From contig CAYJLB010000018.1 in the NCBI GenBank assembly GCA_964370845.1, positions 1-39,548 on the forward strand: a stretch of DNA of 39,548 bases, written 5' to 3'. The notes under the pieces were generated by a model. The model made no database searches. It was not told the origin of the DNA and was given only the letters and a program-made list of their open reading frames with translations. The DNA is from CAYJLB01 sp964370845 (GTDB lineage: Bacteria; Bacillota; Clostridia; Oscillospirales; Ruminococcaceae). A program made the position numbers and the translations under genes. Shown piece after piece: positions 16,270 through 25,274 of the stretch; within the stretch, counting starts at the first letter, position 1, and each line of letters begins with the position of its first letter.

Positions 16270-16298
16270 ATTATAACATAAATATTATCTTTTTACAA
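16270..16298 (-). promoter_or_regulatory. promoter of the sigma/LRR/serpin operon
   Basis: On the minus strand TTGTAA (16298-16293) and TATAAT (16275-16270) are 17 bases apart, and the -10 is preceded by TG in the extended -10 position. The start would be near 16263, giving a leader of about 190 bases before the ECF sigma gene. Confidence 0.6.
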
Positions 16299-16321
16299 CG
16301 AGAAAGTGTTTGCTGTAAATA

Positions 16322-16359
16322 TAAAAAAGTGACGAAACTTATTTAAGTTCCGTCACTTT
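16322..16359 (-). terminator. terminator of uxaA-uxaB
   Basis: A 15-base-pair stem with one mismatch (16326-16340 with 16345-16359) and an ATTT loop lies directly after the uxaB stop, followed by a T-run on the minus strand. The stem contains the GTGACGAAAC core seen in other hairpins of this window. Confidence 0.8.
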
Positions 16360-16367
16360 AGATTTTA

Positions 16368-17849
16368 TTAGTTAGCCATTTGCTTAAATAATTCGTAAGC
16401 ACCTTGTTTTATTATAATTTTCATATTTTCGCAAACTAGTTCATATAATCCATCAATTTCTGTTAAATCTTCTCCGAAAAAGTCTTTGTTAGAAAGGACT
16501 GATTTTACTAAATTTTCAATACTATCATCTTTATGAGAATAAAAAAACTCAAGGACTTCCTTATCATCTTTAATTTGATAATCATTGTTGTTTCTAATTC
16601 CAATTAAAGCTCCATTTTCAATGCGAATGCCTTTATAAAAAGCGATGTAAAAAGCAAGAGAGGCTGTCATGCATTTAGGTAAATCACCCTTTAGTGCAAC
16701 ATATTCTTTTAAAGAAGGTAATACTCTTGCTTTCCATTTTGCGGTGGAATTAAGTGCAATGGATAGTAATTCGTGGTCGATAAATGGATTGTTGAAACGA
16801 TATGAAACACTATTCGCAAAGTCTAATAATTCCTCTTTTGGCAATGTTAAAACAGGGATAATTTCTTTTAGTATTGTTTTGTTCATGAAGTTTTTTATTA
16901 CTTCATCTTTCATGCAATCACGAACTATATCTTGTCCTGCTAAATATGCGCCTAAAACCATAGAAGTGTGAGCTCCATTTAAAATACGAACTTTTCTCTT
17001 TTTATAAGGAGTGTGGTCGTTTGTTATTATAACAGGTAAACCAGCTTCAGCAAATGGAAGTTCCTCTTTCAAACTATCAGGACCCTCGATTACCCAAAAA
17101 CCAAAAGTTTCCGCTGTGTCAAGTAAATTGTCATTGTATCCAAGTTCAGCGCAAATACCCTTTGCTTCATTTCTTGGAAAACCAGTAACAATTCTATCCA
17201 CTAAAGTTGAGCAGAAGACATTTTCATTTTTAATCCAAATAATAAATTCATCGCTTAAATTCCATAGTTTTGCATATTCAAGCACACATCTTTCCAACTC
17301 TTTCCCATTATCATCAATAAGTTCACAAGATAAAATTACAAAGCCTTTTGCACTGTTAAATGAAGTAAAACGTTCATACATAAACCTTGTTAGTTTAGCT
17401 GGAAAACTACTTGGAGGAGCATCGCTAAATTTACATTTTTCGTTGAAAACTATACCTGCCTCGGTTGTATTACTTGAAATAAAACGCAAATCTTCACTTT
17501 TTGCTATTTCAAGAAAACTTTCATAATCAGAATATGGATTTATACAGCGACTTACTGAAGAAATTACACGTTTTTTAATTACCTTTTCTCCGTTTTCATT
17601 TCCACGAAGAATTAAAGTGTAAAGACCCTCTTGTTGGTTAATCATATCAGTTAGCCCTTGTTCGATAGGCTGACAAAGGATAACTTTTGTATTAAAATTT
17701 GCCTTTTCATTCATCTCGTCAACGAAATAATCTACAAAGGCACGCAGAAAATTTCCCTCGCCAAATTGTAACATTCGCTCGGGTGCATTTTCTAGTAAAT
17801 ATCCTTGATAATTTTCCTCTTTTAAGGTTTGATAACTTAAATTTTTCAT
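16368..17849 (-). CDS. uxaB: tagaturonate reductase (altronate oxidoreductase)
   Basis: A 493-residue NADH-dependent enzyme of the long-chain mannitol dehydrogenase family that reduces D-tagaturonate to D-altronate in galacturonate breakdown. The N-terminal part has LQFGEGNFLRAFVDYF, typical of uronate reductases and contributing to dinucleotide binding. The family catalytic signature KxRxLNGxH is present as Lys286, Asn291 and His294 (KVRILNGAHTSMVLGA). Length is usual. The ATG at 17849 has AAAGGAATT upstream. It follows uxaA by 37 bases, so the two consecutive pathway enzymes are made from one transcript. Uronate isomerase (uxaC) and the KDG kinase/aldolase steps are not in this window. The closest alternative, fructuronate reductase (uxuB), is less likely next to altronate dehydratase. 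Confidence 0.92.
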   Translation of the reverse strand: MKNLSYQTLKEENYQGYLLENAPERMLQFGEGNFLRAFVDYFVDEMNEKANFNTKVILCQPIEQGLTDMINQQEGLYTLILRGNENGEKVIKKRVISSVSRCINPYSDYESFLEIAKSEDLRFISSNTTEAGIVFNEKCKFSDAPPSSFPAKLTRFMYERFTSFNSAKGFVILSCELIDDNGKELERCVLEYAKLWNLSDEFIIWIKNENVFCSTLVDRIVTGFPRNEAKGICAELGYNDNLLDTAETFGFWVIEGPDSLKEELPFAEAGLPVIITNDHTPYKKRKVRILNGAHTSMVLGAYLAGQDIVRDCMKDEVIKNFMNKTILKEIIPVLTLPKEELLDFANSVSYRFNNPFIDHELLSIALNSTAKWKARVLPSLKEYVALKGDLPKCMTASLAFYIAFYKGIRIENGALIGIRNNNDYQIKDDKEVLEFFYSHKDDSIENLVKSVLSNKDFFGEDLTEIDGLYELVCENMKIIIKQGAYELFKQMAN

Positions 17850-17886
17850 TTATAACAATTCCTTTTCTAATTATATTATATAATTT

Positions 17887-19371
17887 TTATAAGGTTACGC
17901 CTTGTTTAAATATTGCTAAATCGTGATAACCCATTTCTTCCGCTTTAACTTTTTTACCCGAAGAAACAGAAATTACATAATCAAATAATTCTTGTCCAAT
18001 GTTAATTTCTACATTACTGTCACTTTCAACCATTTTTCCACAGTCGAAATCAATCCAATTGCTCTTTTTCTTTTGCAGTGGAGTGTTAGAAGATATTTTT
18101 ACAGTGGGAACAGGACATGCAAAAGGTGTTCCTCTACCTGTTGTGAATAAAACTATGTGCGCTCCCGCGGCGGCAAGGGCAGTTGCAGCGACTAAATCAT
18201 TACCAGGGGAGGAAAGTAAGTTTAAACCACTTTTTTCAACAATTCCACCATAAGGGAGAACGTCTACAACTATTGCACTTCCAGATTTTTGTGTACAGCC
18301 TAAAGCTTTGTCCTCTAATGTAGAAATTCCTCCTTTTTTATTTCCTGGAGATGGGTTTTCGTAGACAACTTGCTCATGCTTAATAAAATAATCTTTAAAA
18401 TCGTTGATTAGTTTTACAGTTTTTTGGAAAACTTCTTCACTTTCACAGCGTTCCATTAAAATTGTTTCTGCACCAAACATTTCGGGGACTTCAGTTAAAA
18501 TTGTTGTGCCACCTTTAGAAATCAAAAGGTCAGAAAACTCTCCAACTGCTGGATTGGCAGTAATACCTGAAAGTCCGTCCGAACCGCCACATTTTAAACC
18601 AATTATTAATTTTTCACTGGAAATTTCTTCCCTTACAAACTGGTTTGCATAGCTGTTCAACTTTTTTATTTCATATAGAGAAGCTTCAATTTCGTCCTCA
18701 CAATCTTGTGCGACAACAAATTTTACCCTCTCGTCATTAATTTCGCCCATAAGTTTTTTTATTTCGTCAACACTGGAATTTTCACACCCTAATCCTAGGA
18801 TTAAAACTGCACCAGCATTAGGGTGATTAGCTAAATTTGCAAGGATTTGTTTAGTATTTTCTTGGTCATCGCCCATTTGCGAACAGCCATAAGGGTGAGT
18901 AAATCCAACTATATCCTCAACATTTTCTAGAAGCAAAGGTTTAGCACGCTTAACTATTTCAGTGCAAACGCTATTCACACAGCCAACGGTAGGAATTACC
19001 CAAATTTCGTTTCGCACACCAACAGTTCCATTTTTTCGTTTATAGCCTTTGAAAAAAGTTTTTTCCGTTTTTTTAATAGGAGTTAATTTTTGTGTATAAG
19101 TGTATTCTAAAGCATCATTTAGCCCTGTTTTAATGTTATGGGTGTGAATATGTTCCCCAATTTTTATCTCAGTTTTAGTTGTTCCGATACTATAACCGTA
19201 TTTTATAACAGTTTCATCTTTTTTTATATTACAAATTGCAAATTTATGCCCTTGTTCAATATCATCTTGAAGTGAAATTTCCATTCCGTCCACAACAACA
19301 ACACTATTCTTTGCCATAAAACTAAGGGCAACAGCAACATTGTCTTTTTTATTTATTTTAATAATATTCAT
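17887..19371 (-). CDS. uxaA: altronate dehydratase
   Basis: A 494-residue enzyme that dehydrates D-altronate to 2-keto-3-deoxygluconate. The N-terminal SAF domain (residues 10-85) carries the conserved HTHN at 77-80. The main domain begins near 107 with FKGYKRKNGTVGVRNEIWVIP and has PTVGCVNSV and the cysteine/glycine-rich THPYGCSQMGDD and LGLGCENS segments typical of the iron-dependent UxaA/GarD family. The C-terminal part includes FTTGRGTPFACPVPTVKISSNT, also a family hallmark. The start at 19371 is the only ATG that keeps the SAF domain complete. The nearest good SD (AAAGGA) is instead placed for a three-codon frame that ends directly before it. First gene of the uxaAB transcript. Confidence 0.94.
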   Translation of the reverse strand: MNIIKINKKDNVAVALSFMAKNSVVVVDGMEISLQDDIEQGHKFAICNIKKDETVIKYGYSIGTTKTEIKIGEHIHTHNIKTGLNDALEYTYTQKLTPIKKTEKTFFKGYKRKNGTVGVRNEIWVIPTVGCVNSVCTEIVKRAKPLLLENVEDIVGFTHPYGCSQMGDDQENTKQILANLANHPNAGAVLILGLGCENSSVDEIKKLMGEINDERVKFVVAQDCEDEIEASLYEIKKLNSYANQFVREEISSEKLIIGLKCGGSDGLSGITANPAVGEFSDLLISKGGTTILTEVPEMFGAETILMERCESEEVFQKTVKLINDFKDYFIKHEQVVYENPSPGNKKGGISTLEDKALGCTQKSGSAIVVDVLPYGGIVEKSGLNLLSSPGNDLVAATALAAAGAHIVLFTTGRGTPFACPVPTVKISSNTPLQKKKSNWIDFDCGKMVESDSNVEINIGQELFDYVISVSSGKKVKAEEMGYHDLAIFKQGVTL

Positions 19372-19383
19372 TTATTCTTGCAT
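19372..19383 (-). other. three-codon minicistron (Met-Gln-Glu-stop) abutting uxaA
   Basis: The AAAGGA site upstream of uxaA is spaced 10 bases from the ATG at 19383, which begins ATG CAA GAA TAA. The uxaA ATG follows the TAA immediately and in frame. Ribosomes may initiate on the minicistron and then restart at uxaA. It could also be chance, with uxaA using a distant SD. Confidence 0.4.
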
Positions 19384-19420
19384 AAGGTTATTGTCCTTTC
19401 AAATACTAAATTCCTTTAAT

Positions 19421-19449
19421 ATTATACATTGATAAAACTTATATTGCAA
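19421..19449 (-). promoter_or_regulatory. uxaAB promoter
   Basis: On the minus strand TTGCAA (19449-19444) and TATAAT (19426-19421) are exactly 17 bases apart, with a predicted start about 40 bases before uxaA. No clear operator palindrome is seen. The rest of the 19372-19640 divergent region is AT-rich and holds only this and the glpK promoter. Confidence 0.65.
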
Positions 19450-19564
19450 TAGATTTTTTATATTTAAAGCAAAAATTTGCCAAAAAACAGTATAAATATG
19501 TGAAAATGTAACAAATTAAAATGTTGCATTAAAACTTAACTAATAGTAAGTAAAAATTTTATTC

Positions 19565-19593
19565 TAGACAAAATTTCTTTATTGTGGTAAAAT
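19565..19593 (+). promoter_or_regulatory. glpK promoter
   Basis: TAGACA (19565-19570) and TAAAAT (19588-19593) are 17 bases apart. The transcript would begin near 19600, which supports the GTG at 19641 as start of GlpK rather than the TTG at 19605. Confidence 0.6.
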
Positions 19594-19640
19594 AAAGGTT
19601 AAAGTTGCCTTTATTTTATGTTGAAAGGGTGAGCCATAGA

Positions 19641-21125
19641 GTGAAAAAATATATAATTGCACTTGACCAAGGAACAACAAGTTCTCGTGCTATAATTTTC
19701 GACAAAAACCTAAATATAATTAATATGGAACAAAGGGAGTTTCCTCAGATTTTTCCAAAGGCTGGCTGGGTGGAACAAAATCCGCTTGACATTTATATTT
19801 CTCAATATTCAGTGCTTACTGACACTATTTTAAAGAGTGGAATTAGTCCTAAAGATATTGCTGGAATTGGAATTTCAAATCAACGTGAAACTACAATCGT
19901 TTGGGATAAAAATACTGGAAAACCTATTTATAATGCAATAGTTTGGCAATGTAGAAGGACTGCTAATATTTGTGAAAAACTCAAAGAAGATGGACTTGCT
20001 GATTATATTAAATCCACAACGGGACTTATTGTTGATGCATATTTTTCTGCAACAAAAATAAAATGGATTTTGGATAATGTAGGGGGTGCAAGGGAAAAAG
20101 CTGAAAATGGTGAACTTTTATTTGGTACAGTTGACACTTGGCTTTTATGGAAATTAACTAATGGAGAAGTTCATGCTACTGACTACACAAATGCTTCTAG
20201 GACAATGCTTTTTGACATAAAAAATATTAAGTGGGACGAGAAAATTTTAAAGGCTTTAGACATTCCTATGTCAATGCTTCCCGAAGTGAAAAATAGTAGC
20301 GCTTTTTTTGGCGGAGTTAATATTCAAGGAGAATTAATTCCAATTTGTGGTATTGCTGGGGACCAACAGGCTGCTTTATTCGGACAAGCATGCTTTGAAA
20401 AAGGGGATATGAAAAACACTTATGGAACGGGTTGCTTCACTTTGTTTAATACTGGTGAGGAATTTATAGAGAGCAAAAATGGTTTGCTAACTACAATTAT
20501 TGCAACTGAAACTGAAAAGGTAAACTACGCCCTTGAGGGAAGTGTTTTTGTTGGTGGTTCAATTATACAATGGTTGCGTGATGACTTGAAAATGCTTATC
20601 AATGCAAAAGACAGCGGTGAAATGGCGAAAAAAGTTGAGGATAACGCAGGGGTCTATATTGTCCCTGCTTTTGCTGGAATGGGCGCTCCTCACTGGGACA
20701 TGTACGCACGGGGAACAATTTTCGGATTAACAAGGAAAGCTACAAACAACCACATTGTAAGGGCTGGACTTGAGGCTATTGCTTTTCAAACGAAAGATGT
20801 TATTGACACAATAATTGCTGACACAGGGATTGAAGTTACTACATTAAAAGTTGACGGAGGCGCTAGCATAAACGACTTTTTAATGCAATTTCAATCGGAT
20901 ATTTTGTCAATTCCAATAATTCGACCTGTTATAAATGAAACGTCAGCTTTGGGAAGTGCTTTTTTAGCGGGGCTTGAAGTTGGATTTTGGAAAGATAAAA
21001 ACGAGATTAAAGAAAAATGGCTTTTAGGGAAAAAATATACTCCTAAAATGGAAAATTCATTAGTTTGCGACTACATAAAACACTGGAAAAAAGCTGTTGA
21101 GTGTACCAAACTTTTTAAAATATAG
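19641..21125 (+). CDS. glpK: glycerol kinase
   Basis: A 494-residue FGGY-family kinase that phosphorylates glycerol to sn-glycerol 3-phosphate with ATP. MKKYIIALDQGTTSSRAIIFDK is the ATP-binding start. Other matches are GIGISNQRETTIVWD, GTVDTWLLWKLT, GIAGDQQAALFGQACF, NTYGTGCF and the C-terminal LKVDGGASINDFLMQFQSDIL. Start GTG 19641 follows AAAGGGTGA and matches the family N-terminus. The loop before GIAGDQQ reads NSSAFFGGVNIQGEL and lacks the HFFG histidine that HPr phosphorylates in Bacillus and Enterococcus, so PTS activation at that site is not expected. No glpF or glpD is adjacent. Only 12 bases separate it from aroB, implying co-transcription with the shikimate genes. Confidence 0.96.
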   Translation: MKKYIIALDQGTTSSRAIIFDKNLNIINMEQREFPQIFPKAGWVEQNPLDIYISQYSVLTDTILKSGISPKDIAGIGISNQRETTIVWDKNTGKPIYNAIVWQCRRTANICEKLKEDGLADYIKSTTGLIVDAYFSATKIKWILDNVGGAREKAENGELLFGTVDTWLLWKLTNGEVHATDYTNASRTMLFDIKNIKWDEKILKALDIPMSMLPEVKNSSAFFGGVNIQGELIPICGIAGDQQAALFGQACFEKGDMKNTYGTGCFTLFNTGEEFIESKNGLLTTIIATETEKVNYALEGSVFVGGSIIQWLRDDLKMLINAKDSGEMAKKVEDNAGVYIVPAFAGMGAPHWDMYARGTIFGLTRKATNNHIVRAGLEAIAFQTKDVIDTIIADTGIEVTTLKVDGGASINDFLMQFQSDILSIPIIRPVINETSALGSAFLAGLEVGFWKDKNEIKEKWLLGKKYTPKMENSLVCDYIKHWKKAVECTKLFKI

Positions 21126-21137
21126 AGAGGAATTATA

Positions 21138-22196
21138 GTGTTTATGAAAAAGATTACTGTAAATGTAAATCCGGCTTATGATATTTATGTTGGTGCTGGA
21201 ATTTTGGAGAAATGTGGAGAGATTATCGCTCCTTTAACAAGTGGAAAAAAAGTTGTCATTGTAACTGATGATATTGTAGATAAACTATATGCTGATACAG
21301 TGAAAAAGTCTTTAAAAGGCGCAGGTTTCACAACAAAAAGATATGTTTTCAAAAACGGTGAAGCTTCAAAAAATCACGATACTTTAATTGAACTTTACGA
21401 CGCACTTTCTGAGTGGGAAATCACACGAAAAGACATCATAATTGCTTTAGGTGGTGGAGTTGTTGGCGATTTAACAGGATTTTGTGCTGCAACCTATCTT
21501 AGAGGTATTGATTATGTGCAAATTCCTACTACTTTACTTGCACAAACTGATTCCTCAGTTGGTGGAAAAACTGCTGTTGACATAAAGGGTGGAAAAAATT
21601 TAGTTGGTGCTTTTAAACAGCCTTTGTGTGTTATTGCTGATACTGACACATTAAAAACCTTGCCACAAGACATTTTTGAAGATGGTATGGGAGAAGTTAT
21701 CAAATATGGAATGATAAAAAGTAAAACTTTATTTGATGACGTTAAAAATAAAGATATAAATGTAATTTTAGAAGATGTTATTACAGAATGTATAAATATT
21801 AAGCGAGAAGTCGTGGAAATTGATGAGTTTGACACTGGACTTCGAATGATTTTGAACTACGGACATACCCTTGGACATTCTATTGAAAAGTATTATAACT
21901 TTACAGGTATTTTTCACGGAAAAGCTGTTGCAATCGGAATGTGTTTAATCGCTAGAATTTGCGAAAAATGCGGACTTTCCTCTGGGGAAGTTACAAATTC
22001 TTTAGTCGAATGCTTAGAAAAATACAATTTGCCAACAAAAACTGATGTGCCTGTTGCGGAATTATTAAAAGGTTGTCTTTCCGATAAAAAGCGTGAAAGT
22101 GAACTTATTAATATAATTATTTGCAAAGAAATCGGGCAAAGTGAAATTATGAAAATGGAAATAACTAAGTTTGCGGAAATGTTGGAGGGTAAATAA
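21138..22196 (+). CDS. aroB: 3-dehydroquinate synthase
   Basis: A 352-residue NAD-dependent enzyme converting DAHP to 3-dehydroquinate, the second step of the shikimate pathway. Key blocks are ALGGGVVGDLTGFCAATYLRG (NAD binding), PTTLLAQTDSSVGGKTAVD, GMGEVIKYGMI, and the metal-binding NYGHTLGHSIEKY and FHGKAVAIGM histidines. Start GTG at 21138 is placed eight bases after GAGAGG; an in-frame ATG two codons later is spaced less well. It is followed six bases later by aroA and then aroC, so three shikimate steps are clustered. aroQ, aroE and aroK are not here. Confidence 0.97.
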   Translation: MFMKKITVNVNPAYDIYVGAGILEKCGEIIAPLTSGKKVVIVTDDIVDKLYADTVKKSLKGAGFTTKRYVFKNGEASKNHDTLIELYDALSEWEITRKDIIIALGGGVVGDLTGFCAATYLRGIDYVQIPTTLLAQTDSSVGGKTAVDIKGGKNLVGAFKQPLCVIADTDTLKTLPQDIFEDGMGEVIKYGMIKSKTLFDDVKNKDINVILEDVITECINIKREVVEIDEFDTGLRMILNYGHTLGHSIEKYYNFTGIFHGKAVAIGMCLIARICEKCGLSSGEVTNSLVECLEKYNLPTKTDVPVAELLKGCLSDKKRESELINIIICKEIGQSEIMKMEITKFAEMLEGK

Positions 22197-22202
22197 AATT
22201 TT

Positions 22203-23453
22203 ATGACAAATGTGAAAATTACTCCTAAGAAATTAAAGGGAGAAGTGAAAGTTCCTTCCTCAAAAAGCGTTTCCCACCGCATGTTAATTTGTGCAGGTTT
22301 TTCAAAAGGAACGTCTGTAATAGAAAATATCGTTAATTCAAAGGATATGATTGCAACTATAAATGGTTTAAGGGCAATGGGTGCAGAGGTTACTCTTGAA
22401 AATAATGTGGCAACTGTAAAAGGAATAGACTTTACAGCAAGAAAAAATCAACCGATAACAGTGGACTGTAACGAATCAGGTTCAACTCTGCGATTTTTTA
22501 TTCCGATAGTGTCCGCTTTAGGCTTTACAGCTACTTTTTTAGGTGGAGGATTACTTCCAAAACGTCCTATTGACATTTACACAAGGGAAATGGGACAAAA
22601 AGGCGTTGAATTCGATTACAACAACACTATGCCTTTCACTGTAAGTGGACAACTTCAAAGTGGAACTTACAAAATCGAGGGGAATGTTTCTTCCCAATTC
22701 ATTACAGGGTTAATTTTTGCTTTGTCCTTGCTAGAAGGGGACAGCGAGATTATTTTGACTTCTGAACTACAATCAAAACCTTATGTTGATATAACAATTG
22801 ACTGTTTAGCAAAATTTGGAGTTGACGTTGTGGAGGAAAAAGACCGATATTTTGTTAAAGGCGGGCAAAAATATAGTCCTTGTAATGTTGAAGTGGAAGC
22901 TGATTACTCACAAGGAGCGTTTTTTCTAGTAGGAAATGCCCTTGGAAATGAAATTGAAATAAATAATCTTAGAGAAAATAGCTTTCAAGGGGATAAAAAA
23001 ATCCTTGAAATAATAAATGAAATTAGCTATAATAAAGTCAGTGAAAAGTATGAAAGCTTTACAGTTGACGCTAAAGATATTCCCGATATAGTGCCGATTT
23101 TATGCGTTTTTGCAAGTTTTTGTGAGGGAACTTCTGTCATAAAAAATGTTGCAAGGCTTAAAATAAAGGAAAGTGACCGAGTTTTTTCAACTATGGAAAC
23201 TATAAATAAACTTGGCGGAAAAGTTCGCGAGGAAAATGACACAATGGTTGTTGAGGGAGTGAAATCTTTCAAAGGCGGTGTGGAATTAGACGGTTTTAAT
23301 GACCACAGAATTCCTATGTCAATCGCCATTGCGGCAACAAAATGCGAAGAACCAATCACTATTTTGGGTGCAAATTGTGTGGAAAAATCCTATCCACACT
23401 TTTGGGAAGATTATGCGAAGTTAGGAGGGGAAATCCATGTCCTCAATGTTTAA
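22203..23453 (+). CDS. aroA: 3-phosphoshikimate 1-carboxyvinyltransferase (EPSP synthase)
   Basis: A 416-residue two-domain enzyme that joins shikimate 3-phosphate and phosphoenolpyruvate. The N-terminus KLKGEVKVPSSKSVSHRMLI contains the substrate-binding Lys, Ser and Arg. CNESGSTLRFFIP corresponds to the conserved SGTS/R loop, and RLKIKESDR near residue 323 is the second signature. DFNDHRIPMS-like residues (DGFNDHRIPMSIAIAA) occur near the C-terminus. The ATG at 22203 follows the aroB stop by six bases, with GGAGG in the end of aroB. Its 3' end overlaps aroC by 17 bases. Confidence 0.96.
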   Translation: MTNVKITPKKLKGEVKVPSSKSVSHRMLICAGFSKGTSVIENIVNSKDMIATINGLRAMGAEVTLENNVATVKGIDFTARKNQPITVDCNESGSTLRFFIPIVSALGFTATFLGGGLLPKRPIDIYTREMGQKGVEFDYNNTMPFTVSGQLQSGTYKIEGNVSSQFITGLIFALSLLEGDSEIILTSELQSKPYVDITIDCLAKFGVDVVEEKDRYFVKGGQKYSPCNVEVEADYSQGAFFLVGNALGNEIEINNLRENSFQGDKKILEIINEISYNKVSEKYESFTVDAKDIPDIVPILCVFASFCEGTSVIKNVARLKIKESDRVFSTMETINKLGGKVREENDTMVVEGVKSFKGGVELDGFNDHRIPMSIAIAATKCEEPITILGANCVEKSYPHFWEDYAKLGGEIHVLNV

Positions 23454-24528
23454 TGGAAATATAAAAATTTCGATTTTTGGTGAGTCCCACGGTGGTGGAA
23501 TTGGTGTTACAATTGATAATTTGCCAGCTGGTGAAGAACTTGATTTTGATGAAATTTTAGAGTTTATGGCAAGACGTGCGCCTAAAAAAAGTAAGACGTC
23601 TACAAGCAGAAATGAAAAGGATTTTCCTAAGATTATTTCGGGATTTTACAACGGAAAAACTACAGGAACTCCCCTTTGTGCAATAATTGAAAATACTGAT
23701 ACACACTCCTCTGATTATGATAATGTTAAGGCATTAGCTCGCCCTGGACACGGGGATTATACGGGATTTGTTCGTTATAACGGTTGCAATGATATTCGTG
23801 GCGGAGGACATTTTTCTGCTAGAAGAACTGCTCCTTTCGTTTTTGCTGGAGCGGTTTGTGGACAAATATTAAAACGTCGCGGGATTACTACAGGCGGTCA
23901 TATTTATTCGGTTTATGACGTAAAGGATAATAATTTTGATGATGTAACTGTTACAGCAAATGACATTGAAATGGTGAAAAAATCCGATTTCCCTACAATT
24001 TCAAAGGAAAAAGGGGAATTAATGGTGGAGCGAATTGATAAAGCAAGACTTGACCAAAATTCTTTGGGTGGAATTGTTGAATGTGTGGCAGTAGGGTTGC
24101 CAGCGGGCATTGGTTCTCCTATTTTTGATGGTTTAGAGAATGTTATTTCAAACTTAGTTTTTTCTATTCCAGCTGTAAAAGGTATTGAATTTGGAGTAGG
24201 TTTTGGTTGTGCCCAGTTAATGGGAAGCGAAAATAATGATGAGTTTTACATTGACGAAAATGGCGAAGTTAAAACAAAAACTAACAATCATGGTGGAATA
24301 CTTGGTGGAATTTCTTCAGGAATGCCATTAATTTTTAGGGTTGCATTTAAACCAACACCGTCCATTTCAAGGACACAAAATACTGTGAATTTTATTGCAA
24401 ATGAGAATGCACAGCTTAATATAAAAGGTAGGCATGACCCTTGTGTTGTTCCACGAGCTGTGCCTTGTGTGGAATCTGCATTAAATATAGCTTTGTTATC
24501 AAGCTTGTTAAATCACTCGTCTTGCTAG
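23437..24528 (+). CDS. aroC: chorismate synthase
   Basis: A 363-residue FMN-dependent enzyme that makes chorismate from EPSP, the last common step to aromatic amino acids and folate. FGESHGGGIGVTIDNLPAG is the first family signature. RAPKKSKTSTSRNEKDFPKI and ALARPGHGDYTGFVRYNG with RGGGHFSARRTAPFVFAGA are the next. The start ATG 23437 lies within the end of aroA and is preceded by AGGAGGGG, indicating coupled translation. It ends 24 bases before a DUF4364 gene. Confidence 0.97.
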   Translation: MSSMFNGNIKISIFGESHGGGIGVTIDNLPAGEELDFDEILEFMARRAPKKSKTSTSRNEKDFPKIISGFYNGKTTGTPLCAIIENTDTHSSDYDNVKALARPGHGDYTGFVRYNGCNDIRGGGHFSARRTAPFVFAGAVCGQILKRRGITTGGHIYSVYDVKDNNFDDVTVTANDIEMVKKSDFPTISKEKGELMVERIDKARLDQNSLGGIVECVAVGLPAGIGSPIFDGLENVISNLVFSIPAVKGIEFGVGFGCAQLMGSENNDEFYIDENGEVKTKTNNHGGILGGISSGMPLIFRVAFKPTPSISRTQNTVNFIANENAQLNIKGRHDPCVVPRAVPCVESALNIALLSSLLNHSSC

Positions 24529-24552
24529 AAAATAGAAAGGAATGGACATTTT

Positions 24553-25134
24553 ATGGATAATATTGAAAAATTAATTCCTCCTTATTCAGAAAAGATTAAA
24601 GATAGTTATATGGTGAAAATTCTCCTTTGTTTTTTCCTTTATAAAATAAAGAAGCACGTTACTCCAAACCAACTTATGGAAATTGCCACTTCAAATGATA
24701 TTGTGAATTATTTTGCTTATACTGAGGCGATAAACGACCTTATTTCTGCTAAATCAATTGAAATTATTGAAAATGATGGGGAGGAATATTTCCATTTGAC
24801 AGAACTTGGGGAAAAAGGAGCAATGAATTTTAAAGATATTCTCCCAAAATCTTTGCGTGAAGAAATTTTGACTGCGGGAATGCGGTTGTTTGCTCAACTT
24901 AAAAAAAATCACGATGTAAAATGTGAAATTTCACAGGCGGATAATGGTTTTTATGTCCATTTAATTTGTTTAGATATGGGAAATGTGCTTATGGATATAG
25001 AATTATTTACTCCAAATATTGAGCAAGCGGAATTTATGAAAGAAAAATTACTTTTAGATCCCACAGTTTTTTATGGAAATGTGCTAGATTTTGCCCTTGA
25101 TGTAACGAAAAGTGAGATAGAATATCCAGAATAA
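24553..25134 (+). CDS. DUF4364 family protein (winged-helix-like)
   Basis: A 193-residue cytoplasmic protein of the clostridial DUF4364 family. Residues 20-95 look like a winged helix-turn-helix (TPNQLMEIATSNDIVNYFAYTEAINDLISAKSIEII, then YFHLTELGEKGAMNF as the wing). The C-terminal half is an alpha/beta domain with KCEISQADNGFYVHLICLDMG. Family members are annotated as possible transcription regulators, but no target is known. ATG 24553 has GAAAGGAATGG upstream. It follows aroC by 24 bases in the same direction, so it is likely the last gene of the glpK-aroBAC transcript. No obvious terminator was found between it and the rplM promoter. Confidence 0.8.
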   Translation: MDNIEKLIPPYSEKIKDSYMVKILLCFFLYKIKKHVTPNQLMEIATSNDIVNYFAYTEAINDLISAKSIEIIENDGEEYFHLTELGEKGAMNFKDILPKSLREEILTAGMRLFAQLKKNHDVKCEISQADNGFYVHLICLDMGNVLMDIELFTPNIEQAEFMKEKLLLDPTVFYGNVLDFALDVTKSEIEYPE

Positions 25135-25245
25135 TTGGCATTTGAAAAAAGTAGAACAATTTTAGAGAAATAGAGAGAAAACGAGTAAATCAGTGAGAAA
25201 TTAAGAGAATATAGGATATATATTAAATTTCCCCGAAAATTAAGA

Positions 25246-25274
25246 TTGACTTTACTTTGAAATTTAAGTATAAT
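25246..25274 (+). promoter_or_regulatory. rplM-rpsI promoter
   Basis: TTGACT (25246-25251) and TATAAT (25269-25274) are exactly 17 bases apart, a near-consensus promoter. The leader would be about 60 bases. The stretch 25135-25245 before it is purine-rich (repeated GAGAAA-like runs) and holds nothing else I can name. Confidence 0.85.

Noticed and set aside
17011..17526. 171-codon plus-strand frame inside uxaB
   Set aside because: Antisense to a conserved enzyme, no family similarity and no SD.
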